From Mermis nigrescens (taxonomy: Eukaryota; Nematoda; Enoplea; Mermithida; Mermithidae), in the NCBI GenBank assembly GCA_036768485.1, contig JAVLUZ010000154.1, positions 21,443,896 through 21,507,895 of the forward strand: a stretch of 64,000 nt of DNA, in the 5' to 3' direction. Within the stretch, counting starts at the first letter, position 1, and every line of letters begins with the position of its first letter. Below, piece after piece: positions 1 to 12,700 of this stretch. A program made the translations under genes and the position numbers. The notes below the pieces were generated by a model. The model was not told where the DNA came from. It saw nothing but the letters and a program-made list of their open reading frames with translations, and did not search any database.

Positions 1-437
1 AGTAGTGGTTTTTTCCGACTTTTGACAGACAATCATTTTTGATGCGAAGAAAATTAAAAATTTTGGAAATTCTCGAAAGTTTTCTGCGAAAACGCGCAAA
101 ATTGATGCAAAAATCGATGCAAAGCACCGAAAAATATTCGAGAAATCATTTAATGACCACAAAATCTTTGTTCAGTACAAAAAACATTGTTTTGACGTAA
201 AAATAAGGTTTTTAAAGCTTCAAGAATGTAAGTAAATGTCATTAATAGGTATGCTTGCTGACGGCCAAAAATTATTGCAAATTACATATTTATTCTTTAT
301 CTCGCCAAGTATTTTGGAACCAATATAGGGGCAGACAGCCCCATGTTAAATCAGCCATTGGGGTTAACGGATAATAAAGACGGCTCATAAGACCGTGGCT
401 ATATAACAACGTGCTAACGAACTCGATTAGTAAACAC
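1..437. other. Intron or flank beyond the last NCAPG2 exon seen
   Basis: No gene recognised. Positions about 236-320 match, in reverse, the inner left part of the J-type repeat (compare 8037-8110). The first 200 bases are AT-rich text of the kind found in the other repeats, such as the GCGCAAAATTGATGCAAAAA stretch, which recurs near 61310. Confidence 0.5.
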
Positions 438-614
438 TTGCCTAGAACACGTGTCTAAATAAAGCTGTAAGTCATTTTTTTCATTTTTTGTCAAGTAAGC
501 CCGCTTAGTAAACACATCGTTTTGGATATTAAACACGCTTCGTGCACAGTGAAAGTTAAAATCGTTAATACTCAGAGGAATACAGTAATGTTTAGCCATA
601 TTATTGTTTTTTGG
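438..614 (-). CDS. NCAPG2: NCAPG2 exon (last seen in the window)
   Basis: 177 bases, 59 codons, phase 0, acceptor CTTTTATAG and a weak donor GTGTTT. It contains FNFHCARSVFNIQNDVFTKR then AYLTK, aligning with 'FGLHCRLSIHLQHKFCSEGKVYL'. The spacing from the previous exon to the shared HC pair is the same as in the vertebrate protein. Similarity is moderate, so this is likely rather than certain. Remaining C-terminal exons would lie left of position 1. Confidence 0.65.
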
Positions 615-700
615 CTATAAAAGTAGCAGGCAATATGCGTAGCAAATAATTGTCAACTCGAGACCCTTTGGTCCTCTCAGGGTGTTTATTGAAGGGGTTC

Positions 701-751
<51 letters not shown>

Positions 752-3700
752 CTATAACTAATTAATCTTAATTACTGATTTATCTGCATTTTGCTAGCTT
801 TTTCAATTCTCGGGTGCAGGTTTTTTGTCTTTTAGAGTTTAGTTTTAATTTATCATATGTCGGTCCGGTTGTTTTTTATCTTTCCAAGTTTAGAGTATTG
901 ATATGATCGATAAATAGTTCATCTTGTTGAGTAGGCACAGTTTAATTATCCATAAGCAGTATATCTATTAAATTTTTAAAAAATTTATTCTTAATTTATC
1001 ATATGTTGGTTTGGTTGTTTAATCATCCTTTCAAGTTTAGAGCATTAATATGATGGATAAATAGTTCAACTTCTTCACTTGACCGTTTAATTATCCAAAA
1101 TCAGTATATCCATTGCATATATGTATAATACACAAATATTATATATTTACGACTTCAAATTCTATGTTTATGTAAAATTTCTAAATTCACCTCCAGACCT
1201 CTGGCTTCAACCGTAGGTGAAGGATGCCGGAGCTCCGGCCTCGGAAGAAAAATCGACCTTCGGCCGATCCTCAGTCAAATCGCCAAAAATGTTACTAAAA
1301 ACAGAATTCTGTGGGCCTACAGTAACCTGCGGAGTTTTTCAACATCTGGGGGTACCAACTCCTCATAACCCCCACTAGTAGGATGCAACGGATCCGGATC
1401 CATACAATTCAAAATAACGGATCCGATCCGGATACGGATCCATCAAATTTAAAATAACGGATCCGGATCCGGATCTTTATTTATTAAAATAACGGATAAT
1501 AACGGATCCGGATCCGGATCCATGAATATGCATTAGGAACGCTTAATTTTTTTTAATACTTAAATTTTTGTTCGCAAGTACGGTGCTCATTAGTTTCAGG
1601 AGCAGAATTACTGTAGGATGATGAAATAAGCAAAGCTGTATGAGCTTGGTTCAGTGGTCATGATTGATCTTAATTCGGCTGTAGCTTGAAAAACTGCAAA
1701 TCTGGCGTCTTCCTCTCATTAATCGGAAATGCCAAAAAGCATTTCTAGTCCTATCTGAAACTATTTCACGCTAGCTGATAACGAAACTAAATCGCAATGT
1801 AATCTCTGCGCAGCAAAGCTTTCCAGAAGCGGTGGAGGGGTACCACCCAGTGTTTTTTTGTACAAGGTCCGTTTGTACATGTACAAAGATGGTCCCCAAA
1901 AGTCTTTGTACATTTAGTACATGCAAATTTTTGTGTACTATAGTACAGTAGCGATTTTAGTGTGGTAAAACAGGGTTTTCGATCTTTGGTAGCGTATTTT
2001 ATCTAATTTCTGGGTTTCTGACGCCAAAAATTATTAAAAATTATCTCAAAACGGCGCGAAGCGCCGAATAATTTGACATCTTTCCATTCTAAATGCAAAT
2101 TTTGCCATTTTAAAGATATATAGGACAAACAATTACTCATTTCGGCGCGAAGCGCCCGAAATTTTTGGGAATTTTACTCCTTTTTACAGTTTTTGTCTTC
2201 CCAAAAATCTTTGTACATTTTGTACACACAAATTTTTGGGTACTATAATATGGTACAGTAGCAATTTTAGTGTGTTAAAAACAGAGTTGCTCGACTTTTG
2301 GTAGTATATTTTAGCAAATTTCTGCGTCTCCAAGAGCGAAAATCACTATCATCTTAAACGGCGCGAAGCGCCGAAAAATTTGACATTTTTCCTTTTGAAA
2401 TCTAATTTCTGCCATTATAAAGATATATACAACACACAGTTACTCATTTCGGCGCAAAGCGCCGAAAATTTTTGCGAATTTCAGACCTTTTTTGCAATTT
2501 TGTCTTCCCAAAAATCTTTGTACATGTACAAAGACGGTCCCAAAAAGTTTTTGTACATCGGGAAAAATCTTTTCCGAGTACAAAAAAAACACTGGTACCA
2601 TTTGTATGAAAATGGTACCACTGTTTTTTTCTGCAAACTAAGCATGCGGCGGATTATAAAAAGTTCAAAGCAGAGGAGTCCCAGCAGATCAAAGAAAAGG
2701 AAAGAGGTATTCTTGTTAAGCACAGATTGTAGAAGATTCGCGTCAGGCATGTCTACTTTCCTTTGCAGAAAAACGCGCAGATTGCGAAAAGACTGCTTTG
2801 AATCATGAAAAGCAAAAAGTGCAAATGACAATGGAAGCATGCTTACTTGCTGTATGAAATATTTTATTTATATGAGAGGATTCCTAATTAACTTATGTAC
2901 GATTTAAGGGTAAAAAATGGAATGACGATGATGCAAGATAAATTGATATAGATGAGCGGTTAGTTGAGCTTATTACTTTGAGCAATCTACCATTTTCTTT
3001 GGTTGCAGAAAAGCTGCTGTTTCTTAAATACAATTTGCCTGTCATTGAATTTGAGTATTAAGTCAATCAAAGTAAAGCTTTTGTCTCATAATGATGTTGT
3101 TTCTTTAATACAATTCAAGGTTTAATGATCTTTTATCATAATCTCTTGGATCCGTTTAGGATCCGTTTTAAACTGTAAAAATAACGGATCCGGATCCGGA
3201 TCTTATTTTTTAAAAATACCGGATCCGGATCTTAATTTTTCAAAATATCGGATCCGGATCCGGATCCAAAATAATACCGGATAATAACGGATCCGGATCC
3301 GGATATCCGTTGCATCCCTACCCACTAGTGATCGAGCGAAGCTTCGGCTTCGGCCACCTTCGGCCATTTCGGACCTTGAATGGTCGGCGCGAAAAATGGC
3401 CGAAGGTTATTGTAAATCTTTGTTTTGAGTTTATGAGAATCAATTGGGAGCGTTGTAAATTATTCAGCTTATTTGTCATTGTATATCGTTTTTGGATTGC
3501 ATCGATTTGTGTTATTTGCTGCAATAAACCTTCCAATCGACTTTGTCGGCTCTTGTTTGCTTATGTACGTAACACTCCATTAATATAAATGTATTTTTGA
3601 TTACCTATCCATTTATATGAATGTTGCATTTTTGAATGTTAAAGAACCTATAATTTTGTGATTTCAACAGGTTGTGTTCGATTAATGTGCTTTACACTCT

Positions 3701-6700
3701 TGTAGGAACCTATATTAATTAGATTTTTAGACGCATATTACGACCGAATGTCAATCGTCGTGTGGGAATTCTTCGAGGTTTGCGGATCTGATCCGACCAA
3801 AGCAAAATGTATGCACACGATATAAATTTTATGGCGCTATATTCGACAAGAATAAACTTTGATGCCATCTGCTTACTATTTAAATGTATGCAAACCTCGT
3901 GATGTTCTATTTATTCTTTCTATCTACACAATGTACATTAAAGGGCCTTCGGCCGTCCGGCCGAAGCCGAAAGTATGACAGGCCGAAGCTTCGGCTTCGG
4001 CCGAAGGTGAGAAATGGACCTTCGCTCGATCACTACCTCCCCCACGCCCATGTGTGGTTCTGTTCGTACGCTATAATTACCGCCAGAAAATTTTCAAGCC
4101 TATCGCAGATTTTTGCGAGTTCCTTTTTATGCTTCCCTAGAAGATAACGACGACATTGATAATTGGTCAGAATGAATTCCAAATAACGTAAAGCAAGTCG
4201 TGGCTTTGGAGTAACATGCGACACATCGGCAGGAGCAGCGAATTTAATGCGACGCGGTCGCTTGGCCGAAACCTGGAAAGGAAATCAAATGAAATATGTC
4301 ACTCCTATCCCACGGGGTCGATTGCCAGAGCAGGCACGTAGCTGGCCGTCCAATTTGGGGGGACCAACACCGATTTTTGGGGAACTAAGCCCAAAAAGGC
4401 CGAAAATTCTGGGGGCCTACAGTAATTTTCGGGGGATTTTTAAACTTCTGGCGGTACCAACTCCTCATTTATACCTTGTAAATTTGTATCAACTATTTGT
4501 ATATCAACTATTTATATATTTGTACCAACTCAACTCCTCTCAACTCCATTTTGGCATACTGTGAAAGCCAAGGCTAAGCGGCACTATGATTTAGTATAGC
4601 TGGTTCACATATGTGCTGGCATATTTTAAACATAAACAGTATGTTCCGCCTACTTATGAGCGGAGTAGCTGAAAAAATTTATTTTTTCGTCTCGAAGAAT
4701 TGAGGGGGGGGTCCGAACCTCCCCATTCCTCCCCAGTACCTGCCTGTGCCAGATACTTATAAATCGTTTTTGCATCATTTTATACATAATAAGATGGAAA
4801 CTAGATTTTTCAAAAATACCGGCCATTTTTCACTTCATACTAGTATGGCACACATGACGGGATGCACGAGGTCGGGTCAGCAGGGTGAGGGGTAAATTCC
4901 TAAAATACAAACCAGCAAATTTAGCGTTTACGATTTTTTGCTACTCAAACGACGAAAATGGTCAAAATAGCCTATAGAACGCTTTTCTGTGGTAAAACCG
5001 CATTTTTAGAGCATTCAGTCCATTCTGACTGTATTATGTCGTTTTTAACACTAAAACCTATTTTGGACGCTTTCTGAGTAAAACGCGCATGAAAGAAGAG
5101 GACTGTATATCAGCCCTTCAAATTGTGGTATTTTACGTCGGTCTTCCTTTATTCTTTACAGAAACAATGAACAGAAAATCGTGCAAATATGTAGGTTTAA
5201 TGAGAATCACGAGTAGATCAAATACAGCTTCCCTTTGCTTCAGCAAATAGACCTAATGAGCGACGCAGTAAATCAGTATTTCCTTTACGTATGTCAGCCT
5301 TGACTTCACAAGATCTGCGACTTTGATGCAAACTATAGCGAAATACCAAAAGAATTTTCAAAAAGTCATGATGGATCAAATATGCTCGCAAACGTTTAAA
5401 AACGAACTTTATTTTGTAGACCTAATATTTCTCGAGTTACATATTTTTACGTACATATGTAGGCATACATGTAATACATGGGATAGCGGATCCCCCTACT
5501 CAAAGTCGGCCGTCCACCCATCCCCCAAAAGCCAGAAAATTTTTGAACTCATCGCCGATTTTGGAAAAATTGAATTTTTTGGCCGTTTTTTAGTGTTTTT
5601 TGGCCAAAAAATCGGGGTAATTTATTCCCCCGCCATGACCGGGGACTCCACCCAAAATTTCAAGCCGTCACATGTATATATGCAGGTCACCTGAGTGTTC
5701 GCTCCTTTTAGGAAAATACTAAGTGCGCTCCTGCGGTGGCAGATCTAGGATTTTCCTAAAAAGGGGGCGGTATCCCAACTTTACCAAAAACAATCAAAAA
5801 TAGATCAAAAAATTTGCCCTTAACGCGCGAAATAGCGTTTTTTCTGTGTTTTACACTGTAACTTTTACATGGACTCACTTTTGACGCAATATTTGTTCTT
5901 GAAATTTTAAAATTTTCGACAATTTTGCGCGAAAAAATCATTAAATTTCTTTGACTTTAACAAAAATCTGGCGCGAAGCACCGGAAAATTCGTGAAATTA
6001 AGGCGATAGACGTCTAGAAGCATGATTTACTACTTGATTTTCTGTACTTTGTAGCATTTGATGCGAAACATCAAACTTTTTGATTGAAAATGGAAGAAAA
6101 CTATGCCAAAATAGCTATTTCTGCTGTTAAAATTGTTTTGAAACTTACATAAGCAGAAAATGGCTTCCAGGTCGCCAAGAAAGTAGATAAATATGATGTA
6201 TAGGTATCATCCGGCGCGTAGCGCCGGAAAAATTTGAGAAATAATATGGTCACAGACGGCCAAAGATCATTGCAAATTGCATATCCATTCTTGCGCTCCT
6301 GCATGTATTTGTGCATATAACTCTGATTAATTATGTATTTAATACGTACGGTTGAAGCATGAGTGCCATCTAAATCGCTGCATCTGTCTAACCACGTCGC
6401 TATAGTATCGGCGATTTCACTGAATCTCCAAAAACAAACGGCTTTTAGCAGACAACCGTAGACACCGGTTGTCACGTTTTCTAGTAAAAAAATAGGACAT
6501 GAAGTTTATTAAGCAATAAATGTACATGGATGTACATTCGTACGTGGTTTTAGACATTCTGCCCTACAGACCGAAAAGTGTCGCTAAAACCGCCTACAAT
6601 TTATGCGAAAAAGTTGCATTCCTAATTTCACAATATTTCTTCCGCTTTTAGTCACGCATTTTTAAATTTTTTATCGAAAATCAGTCCCTACTCTTTTACA

Positions 6701-9700
6701 TAGATACTCACTTATGTACATAGATACATAATAAGTACGGTCTTTTTTAACTTAGTGCATAAATCCGCACGGAAAACTAATTTCCTTATTACTGTAGCAC
6801 TCGATCTTTCCTTGCTCGGCGGAGTAGGCAGCGAATTTTTTTCATAGGTCGTCGGTCGAGCGATGAAGAGATCGGGTGCTACAGTAATAAGAAAATTGGT
6901 TTGCCGAGCGAATCCCATGCTATTCCTTTTTCAATTAGACTTTTTGCGCCTCATAAAACATGTAATCTCTCATAATATAATTTTTTAGGTACACTTGTGC
7001 TATTTCACGCGTCCTTTTTGTTTCTTTCTTACTAATAGCATGATGCACCTCTATATCTATCTTTCTTTCTTCTCTTTTTCTCTTTTTTCAATTTTTCTCT
7101 CTTCTTTTTTAGTATTTGCTCTTTTATTTATCTATTTATTTACTTATTAATTCTAGTTTTTCTCATTTTACTTTTTCTTTTCTTTTTTATTTGCTTCTTT
7201 CTCGTATTGATGACTTCTTAATATTTGGAAAAATTTAGATTTACAGATTTAGTCCCATTAGCCGTCGCAAGTAAAAATATACAAAACGACGAAGTTATCA
7301 TGAAAATTATATAATTCACAAAAATTGAGTGTCGTCAGCGTTGAATGCACAGCATCGGAATTCCGGGTGATTTGAAATCAAAGAAAGATTCTAAAATGTT
7401 TTCCGGGTCTCAAAAATGACGGATAATTTCGCCCCCGACATTTTGCCCCCGGTATTTCGCCCCAGGTAAATTTCGCTTCCGGAACTTTCGCCTCTCGGAT
7501 GTTTCGCCCCTAGCATTCACCGCTATGCAATAAACGGGAGTTTGCATTAGGCATGGACAGTGTCGAAATTCGGGAGGAGCGAATGCTCGTTTCTTCTTTT
7601 TTGCATCTTCCCCTTGTTTATATTTCTCTTTTTCATTTTTTATTGCGCAGAACACAAGCCGGACTGTCAATTAAAATAATACATCAATATTGTGATGCAC
7701 AAGGTCAGTGTCGGGAGGTGATATGATGAAAATGGTCAAAATAGCATATAATTGCTTTTTCGCGTTGATGCCGCAGTTTTTCAACATTTTAAATCCATTT
7801 TGACAGCAGTATATCGCCTTTAACGCTAAAAACTAAAGACATTGATCAATTTCGGGCGTTTTTGGGATAGAAGGCATATAAAAGTATTAATTCAGAGCAA
7901 AACGCCGGAAAAATTCTGACATTATCACTGCTGTTGTCCTCAACAAGGATAGAGAAAAAATTTCCGCGGCACTAATCGCCGGACAGCAGGGGCGGATTTA
8001 AGGGAAGATGGGGTGGCCGCCCCCCAATTGGCCAAAAATATTTGGCGAGATAAAGAATGGATATGCAATTTGCAATGATTTTTGGCCGTCAGTGACCATA
8101 ATTTCTCAAATTTTCCGGCGCTACGCGCTGGATGATACCTATCAATGACATTTATTTACTTTCTTGGCGACTTGGACGCCAGTTTCTGTTCATGTAGGTT
8201 TTAAAACAATTTTAACAGCAGAAACAGCTATTTTTGTATATTTTTCTTCTATTTTCAATTAAAAATTTCGATGTTTCGCATCAAATGATATAAATAAAGG
8301 AAATCAAGCAGTAAATCATGCTTCTAGACGTCTATCCGCCTTAATTTCACAAATTTTCCGGCGCTTCGCGCCAGATTTTTGTTAAAGTCAAAGAAATTTA
8401 ATAATTTTTCCTCACAAAATTGTCGAAAATTTTATAATTTTTAGAAAAAGTATTGCGTCAAAAGCGATTTTATGTAAAAGTATACAATGCAAAACACCGC
8501 AAAAACGCTATTTCGCGCGTTAAGGGCAAATTTTTGGACCTATTTTTGACTGTTTTTGTAAAAGTTGGGACAGCGCCCCCCTAGGAAAATCCTAGATCCG
8601 CCACTGCCGGACAGTACCCGTCTAGCTGACTCTTCAGCGGGGGTAATACATGTACCCCTTCCACCCCTCTGTGCATGTACAGAAGACGTTAACAACTGAA
8701 GTTTGATCGGCTATCTGAAAGGCTTAGCGTACAATTTTGAATTTTAGTCTGTGTTTGCCTTTTTTGCTTGACAGTCTTGCTTTATCGTTGTATTATTATT
8801 TTATTCTTCATTTGACAGTATTGTTCTTGACGTAAGTACAAATTTATTTGACAGCCCGGCTCTTGTTTGGGTGCAGTAAAAAATGAAAAAGAACAAACAT
8901 GGGAATATGCAAACGACAAAAAACGAAGAAAAAGAAAAAACGATCATTCGTCTCTCCCGAATTCTGACACTGTTCATGTTTATGCAAATTCCTGTCTATC
9001 GCACAGCAATAAATCTTAGGGGCGAAACGTCCTAGGGGCGAAATGTTTGGGAATGAAACATCCGATGGGCTAAATACGTGGGGGCGAAAGTTCCGGGGCG
9101 AATCCTCCGCAAAGCGTCAAAAATGGCATTTTTTGACGTTTCTGACAATGCTCTTTCTTCTAAGACGATGAAAACGAAAAATTTTTTAAGAAAAACTCAA
9201 TAAAATATAGTCAAAAACGGCTGCTTGGCGCAAAGCGCCGAAAAATGGCACTTTCGTGGCAACGACACCAATAAGACTACCCGATGGAGAATTCAAATAG
9301 TACATTTCACAGGCTTCGTGCATGACTAAGCGGATTGGCAAAAATCAGAACTGAATATACCTACAATGAAGTGAATGACGCAAATATCAAAAAGTTTGAG
9401 CATGAAGTCATTAAATGGTCTTACACTTTGTTTCCAAATAAAGATTAAATATAAAATTAGCATACCGTCTACATCTTCGGCAGTCTTGAGCTTTTTGAAC
9501 GACTGAGATGCAAAATAAGGCAACGCGGATGGTTTTATGAGGACAGCGAAATCTGACAATACCTGGGTGACATTTTCATTCTGAATAAACAAAAATTCAT
9601 AATCTGACCATCGAAACAAGTATCCACACTCCAGATAGGCTAGGCATAGGGATGAAGTGAAGTCTCAAAAATCGAGACAAGTCAATTCGGTGTCCATGTT

Positions 9701-12700
9701 TTTTGCTAATCAAATAACGAAAATAGTCAAAATTGCCTATCATACATATATATATGTATGTACCTAGCTTTCACGTAGGAAGTGAGAACGCGTATTCTGA
9801 AATTTTTAGCCTATTTCGAATGCATTATGTCTGCTTCAATCTTAGAGAATATAGAAGTCGTTTGCATCACTCTACTTTTATATGTACATAAATGCTAGTC
9901 ATTTTAGCTAGTCCGAAATAGCTTCTAAAACTGATCAATATCTGAGATTCTAAACCCCATTAGGTAAATATTTGATAAAAGCCTGAACTACAAATTCATC
10001 GTCAGAACTAAGCCCGTTTTACGCTTCAATTACGCACTTTACAAATAATCAGGGTCGCTTTTTCATGTAAATAATGAGCACACAAAGTCAAATTTTCAAT
10101 ACACTTACAACAAAGCTGGGCTTAATCTTTCATATTATTCGCTTACAAATAACAATCAAACTTTCAACTACTTTTTTCTAATTAAATAATTAATGATAAC
10201 GATCAACTGTGATGATTAAAACGAGCAAAAATTACGTATAATTAAAAATTGGGGATCGGACACTGAATATTAGGAGAAAAAGCTATAGGGCACCATTTTG
10301 GCAATAAAGAGAATGAAGTATCGTAAAATTCTAGCCACTCGGTGAACAAGAGTTTTCTTACATTGAAGTAAACAAAGCATTCTTGTACAATGCGGCCTGC
10401 GATTTTCGTCAATCGCTTGTGCAATGCAGTGTTTTCCTCCTAAAACATAACTGGAAAAATGAATAATATGAATAAATAATACATATATTACCATGGGGAA
10501 CAGAAGTCGGATAGGGATTCAACCCCTCCCCCAAAAAATTATTCATCCCAGAATTTTTGATTTTCCAGATAATCGTAGAAAAGGTACTGTTTCAAGCGTT
10601 TTGGCGATACTTTGGTTCAAAAGTGTTAAATTTACAGACACATTTTTGACTATATCTTGTCCGATTTATTCGATATTTTATATTTTTCCGAAATTGTTAT
10701 TATTATTATTATTTATTATTATGTGTTCTAGAAAGAAAGAGCATTGCTATGTAGAAACGCCGAAAATGGTGTTTTTAACGTAAACACGCAGTTGTGAGCC
10801 CAGAAAGGCACTTTAAAAAAACCCCCAAATCTCCACGCTTTGGACGTACACAAGTATGCAAATGACGCGCGTTCAAAATAAACTTTTTCACCATTAGCAA
10901 CTTAGGAGCTATGCCCCGCCAAAGAGCAATGCTGCATTCGAACAGGCCGCAAATTAGGCTTATATTATCGACCGATACTAGTCGATTTCCGGTCGAATGC
11001 GAATTCGGTGGACTTTTTTCAACCGATGAGTCATCGATCGAATTATTTTCAACCGATGACTCATCGATGACGTCATCGTCATCCAAGCGATCGCTTTTTT
11101 CGTCATTTTTGTTCGATGAATCATTCTCGTCCTGAACCGACGCGTTCTGTTCTCTCAGTTGATTGCGACTGGCTATTACGGCTGAGTAGACACAACGTAG
11201 CATATTTGAAATCAATTGCACTGAAAATTTGAAAAATTTCGTTTTGATCCATATTTGGTAGTAATGATTTTTTCCAAGACAGAAATATGTAAAGGGCATA
11301 GGTGGGCGTAATCAAAGTTCTGGGGGGGTGCAAGATTTTTTCAATGATCAAAAATGGCCTTGAAAATGGTGGTATGGCGAAAAAAAACAGCACTATTTTT
11401 CAGCGTTTCTCATCGAGCACTATCCCATTGGCATCAAAAAATTGCGAAAAAAAATTTTCAAAAATTGAATTCTGGGGGGGGTATTTTGCATTTTGGTTTC
11501 TGGGGGTGCATGCATACCCCCCAAACCCTAGCCAGGTATGGTAAAGGGTGACCCAAAAAGGGTACGAAATGTTCTGATTATAAATCTTTAGCTGTAAGAC
11601 GCATCGCGAAATAGTGAACATTTTTCGGAAGAGCAAATATATAAACGGGGAACAAAATTCGTGAAGCTTTTTTGAGAACAATTGATATTGCTTCTCGGCT
11701 TACACTTTTGTAACCATCTCCTCCTTGTTAATATGCAACGGGAAATTTAACTGGTCCCCAGAAAGAGCAACATCAATTCTCTCGTAAAACAGTTCTTCTA
11801 TTTAACTTAATGCAGTTTTTGTCATGTGATAGAAAAAACATTAGCTACTTCCAACTTGTGGTTTTAGATTGCTATAGCCTAAAATTCGTTTAATGCAACG
11901 AATTTCCGTAAACCATATTTTTTGGTAAATAGAAACGCAAATAAAGCGTAACATGATAAAAAAACTCACAAAACTAAACCGAATAATAAGATTGACAATT
12001 ATGAATCTGAGAACATTAGACAATAGAGTAAAGACACTTTCATATTTGAACAAAAAATTATACATTGACATAAGCAGAGATTTACAAATTAGCACTTCTA
12101 ATTACCAACTTTTTCCGTTGTGACTCACTAAAAAAATTATGACTGCAAAAGTGCGAATCAAAAAGGCATCAGCCGAGATAACCCAATGAACCTTTACAAT
12201 TGTAATGCCCTACAATTTGTTCATTAAAAAACGCTTAGAATTTTGCGTACAATCAAAACATTTTGTGCCATTTTTGGGCCACCTTATAGGTCCGATTTTG
12301 TTTTTTAAAAGAGAGTGATGGACACTGTAGTCTGAATAGTCTCTGCAGCTGAGAATAAATACTTTAACGAATTATAATAAGATCTCAAATGATTGTATGT
12401 ATGTATGTATGTCCATTTGTGTACGTAAGATTGCTAGATATGCACATCATGATAATTCGGGCGGGGGCGGTGAAATTTTCAAAGTGCTTTTGTTTGGCCA
12501 AAAAATGGTGGGTAGCGTCAAAAACATCGTTTTTCGGCATTTCTGACGATGCTCTATCTTTCTAGAGCATAAAAACATTAAAACGTTCAAAAAAATCAAA
12601 AAAGTCGAATAAATTGGACAAAATATAGTCAAGACCATGACGTGTATGGCAGCTAAGCGCCGTAAATTTGGTGCTTTGGCGCAAATATACAGGTAAAAAC

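Larger units (their letters stand above)
1376..4035. mobile_element. Element E, hAT-like, interrupted by element D
   Basis: The 16-bp TIR TAGTGATCGAGCGAAG is perfect at both ends: the left end is 1376-1378 continued at 3329, and the right end is 4035. Inside each end are tandem CTTCGG/CCGAAG hexamers (3340-3420 and 3950-4010). D inserted three bases into the left TIR. No clean TSD is visible. No coding capacity, so it is non-autonomous. It lies in the NCAPG2 intron just past the donor at 4080. Confidence 0.75.

Noticed and set aside
2380..2840. 142- and 119-codon overlapping frames
   Set aside because: They cover the right part of MITE A1 and neighbouring element D sequence. The peptide text repeats at every A-type copy and is repeat-derived, not a gene.
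1388..3305. GGATCC-rich stretches as a simple satellite or cloning-site artefact
   Set aside because: They lie symmetrically just inside matching termini flanked by a perfect 8-bp duplication, which marks them as transposon ends.
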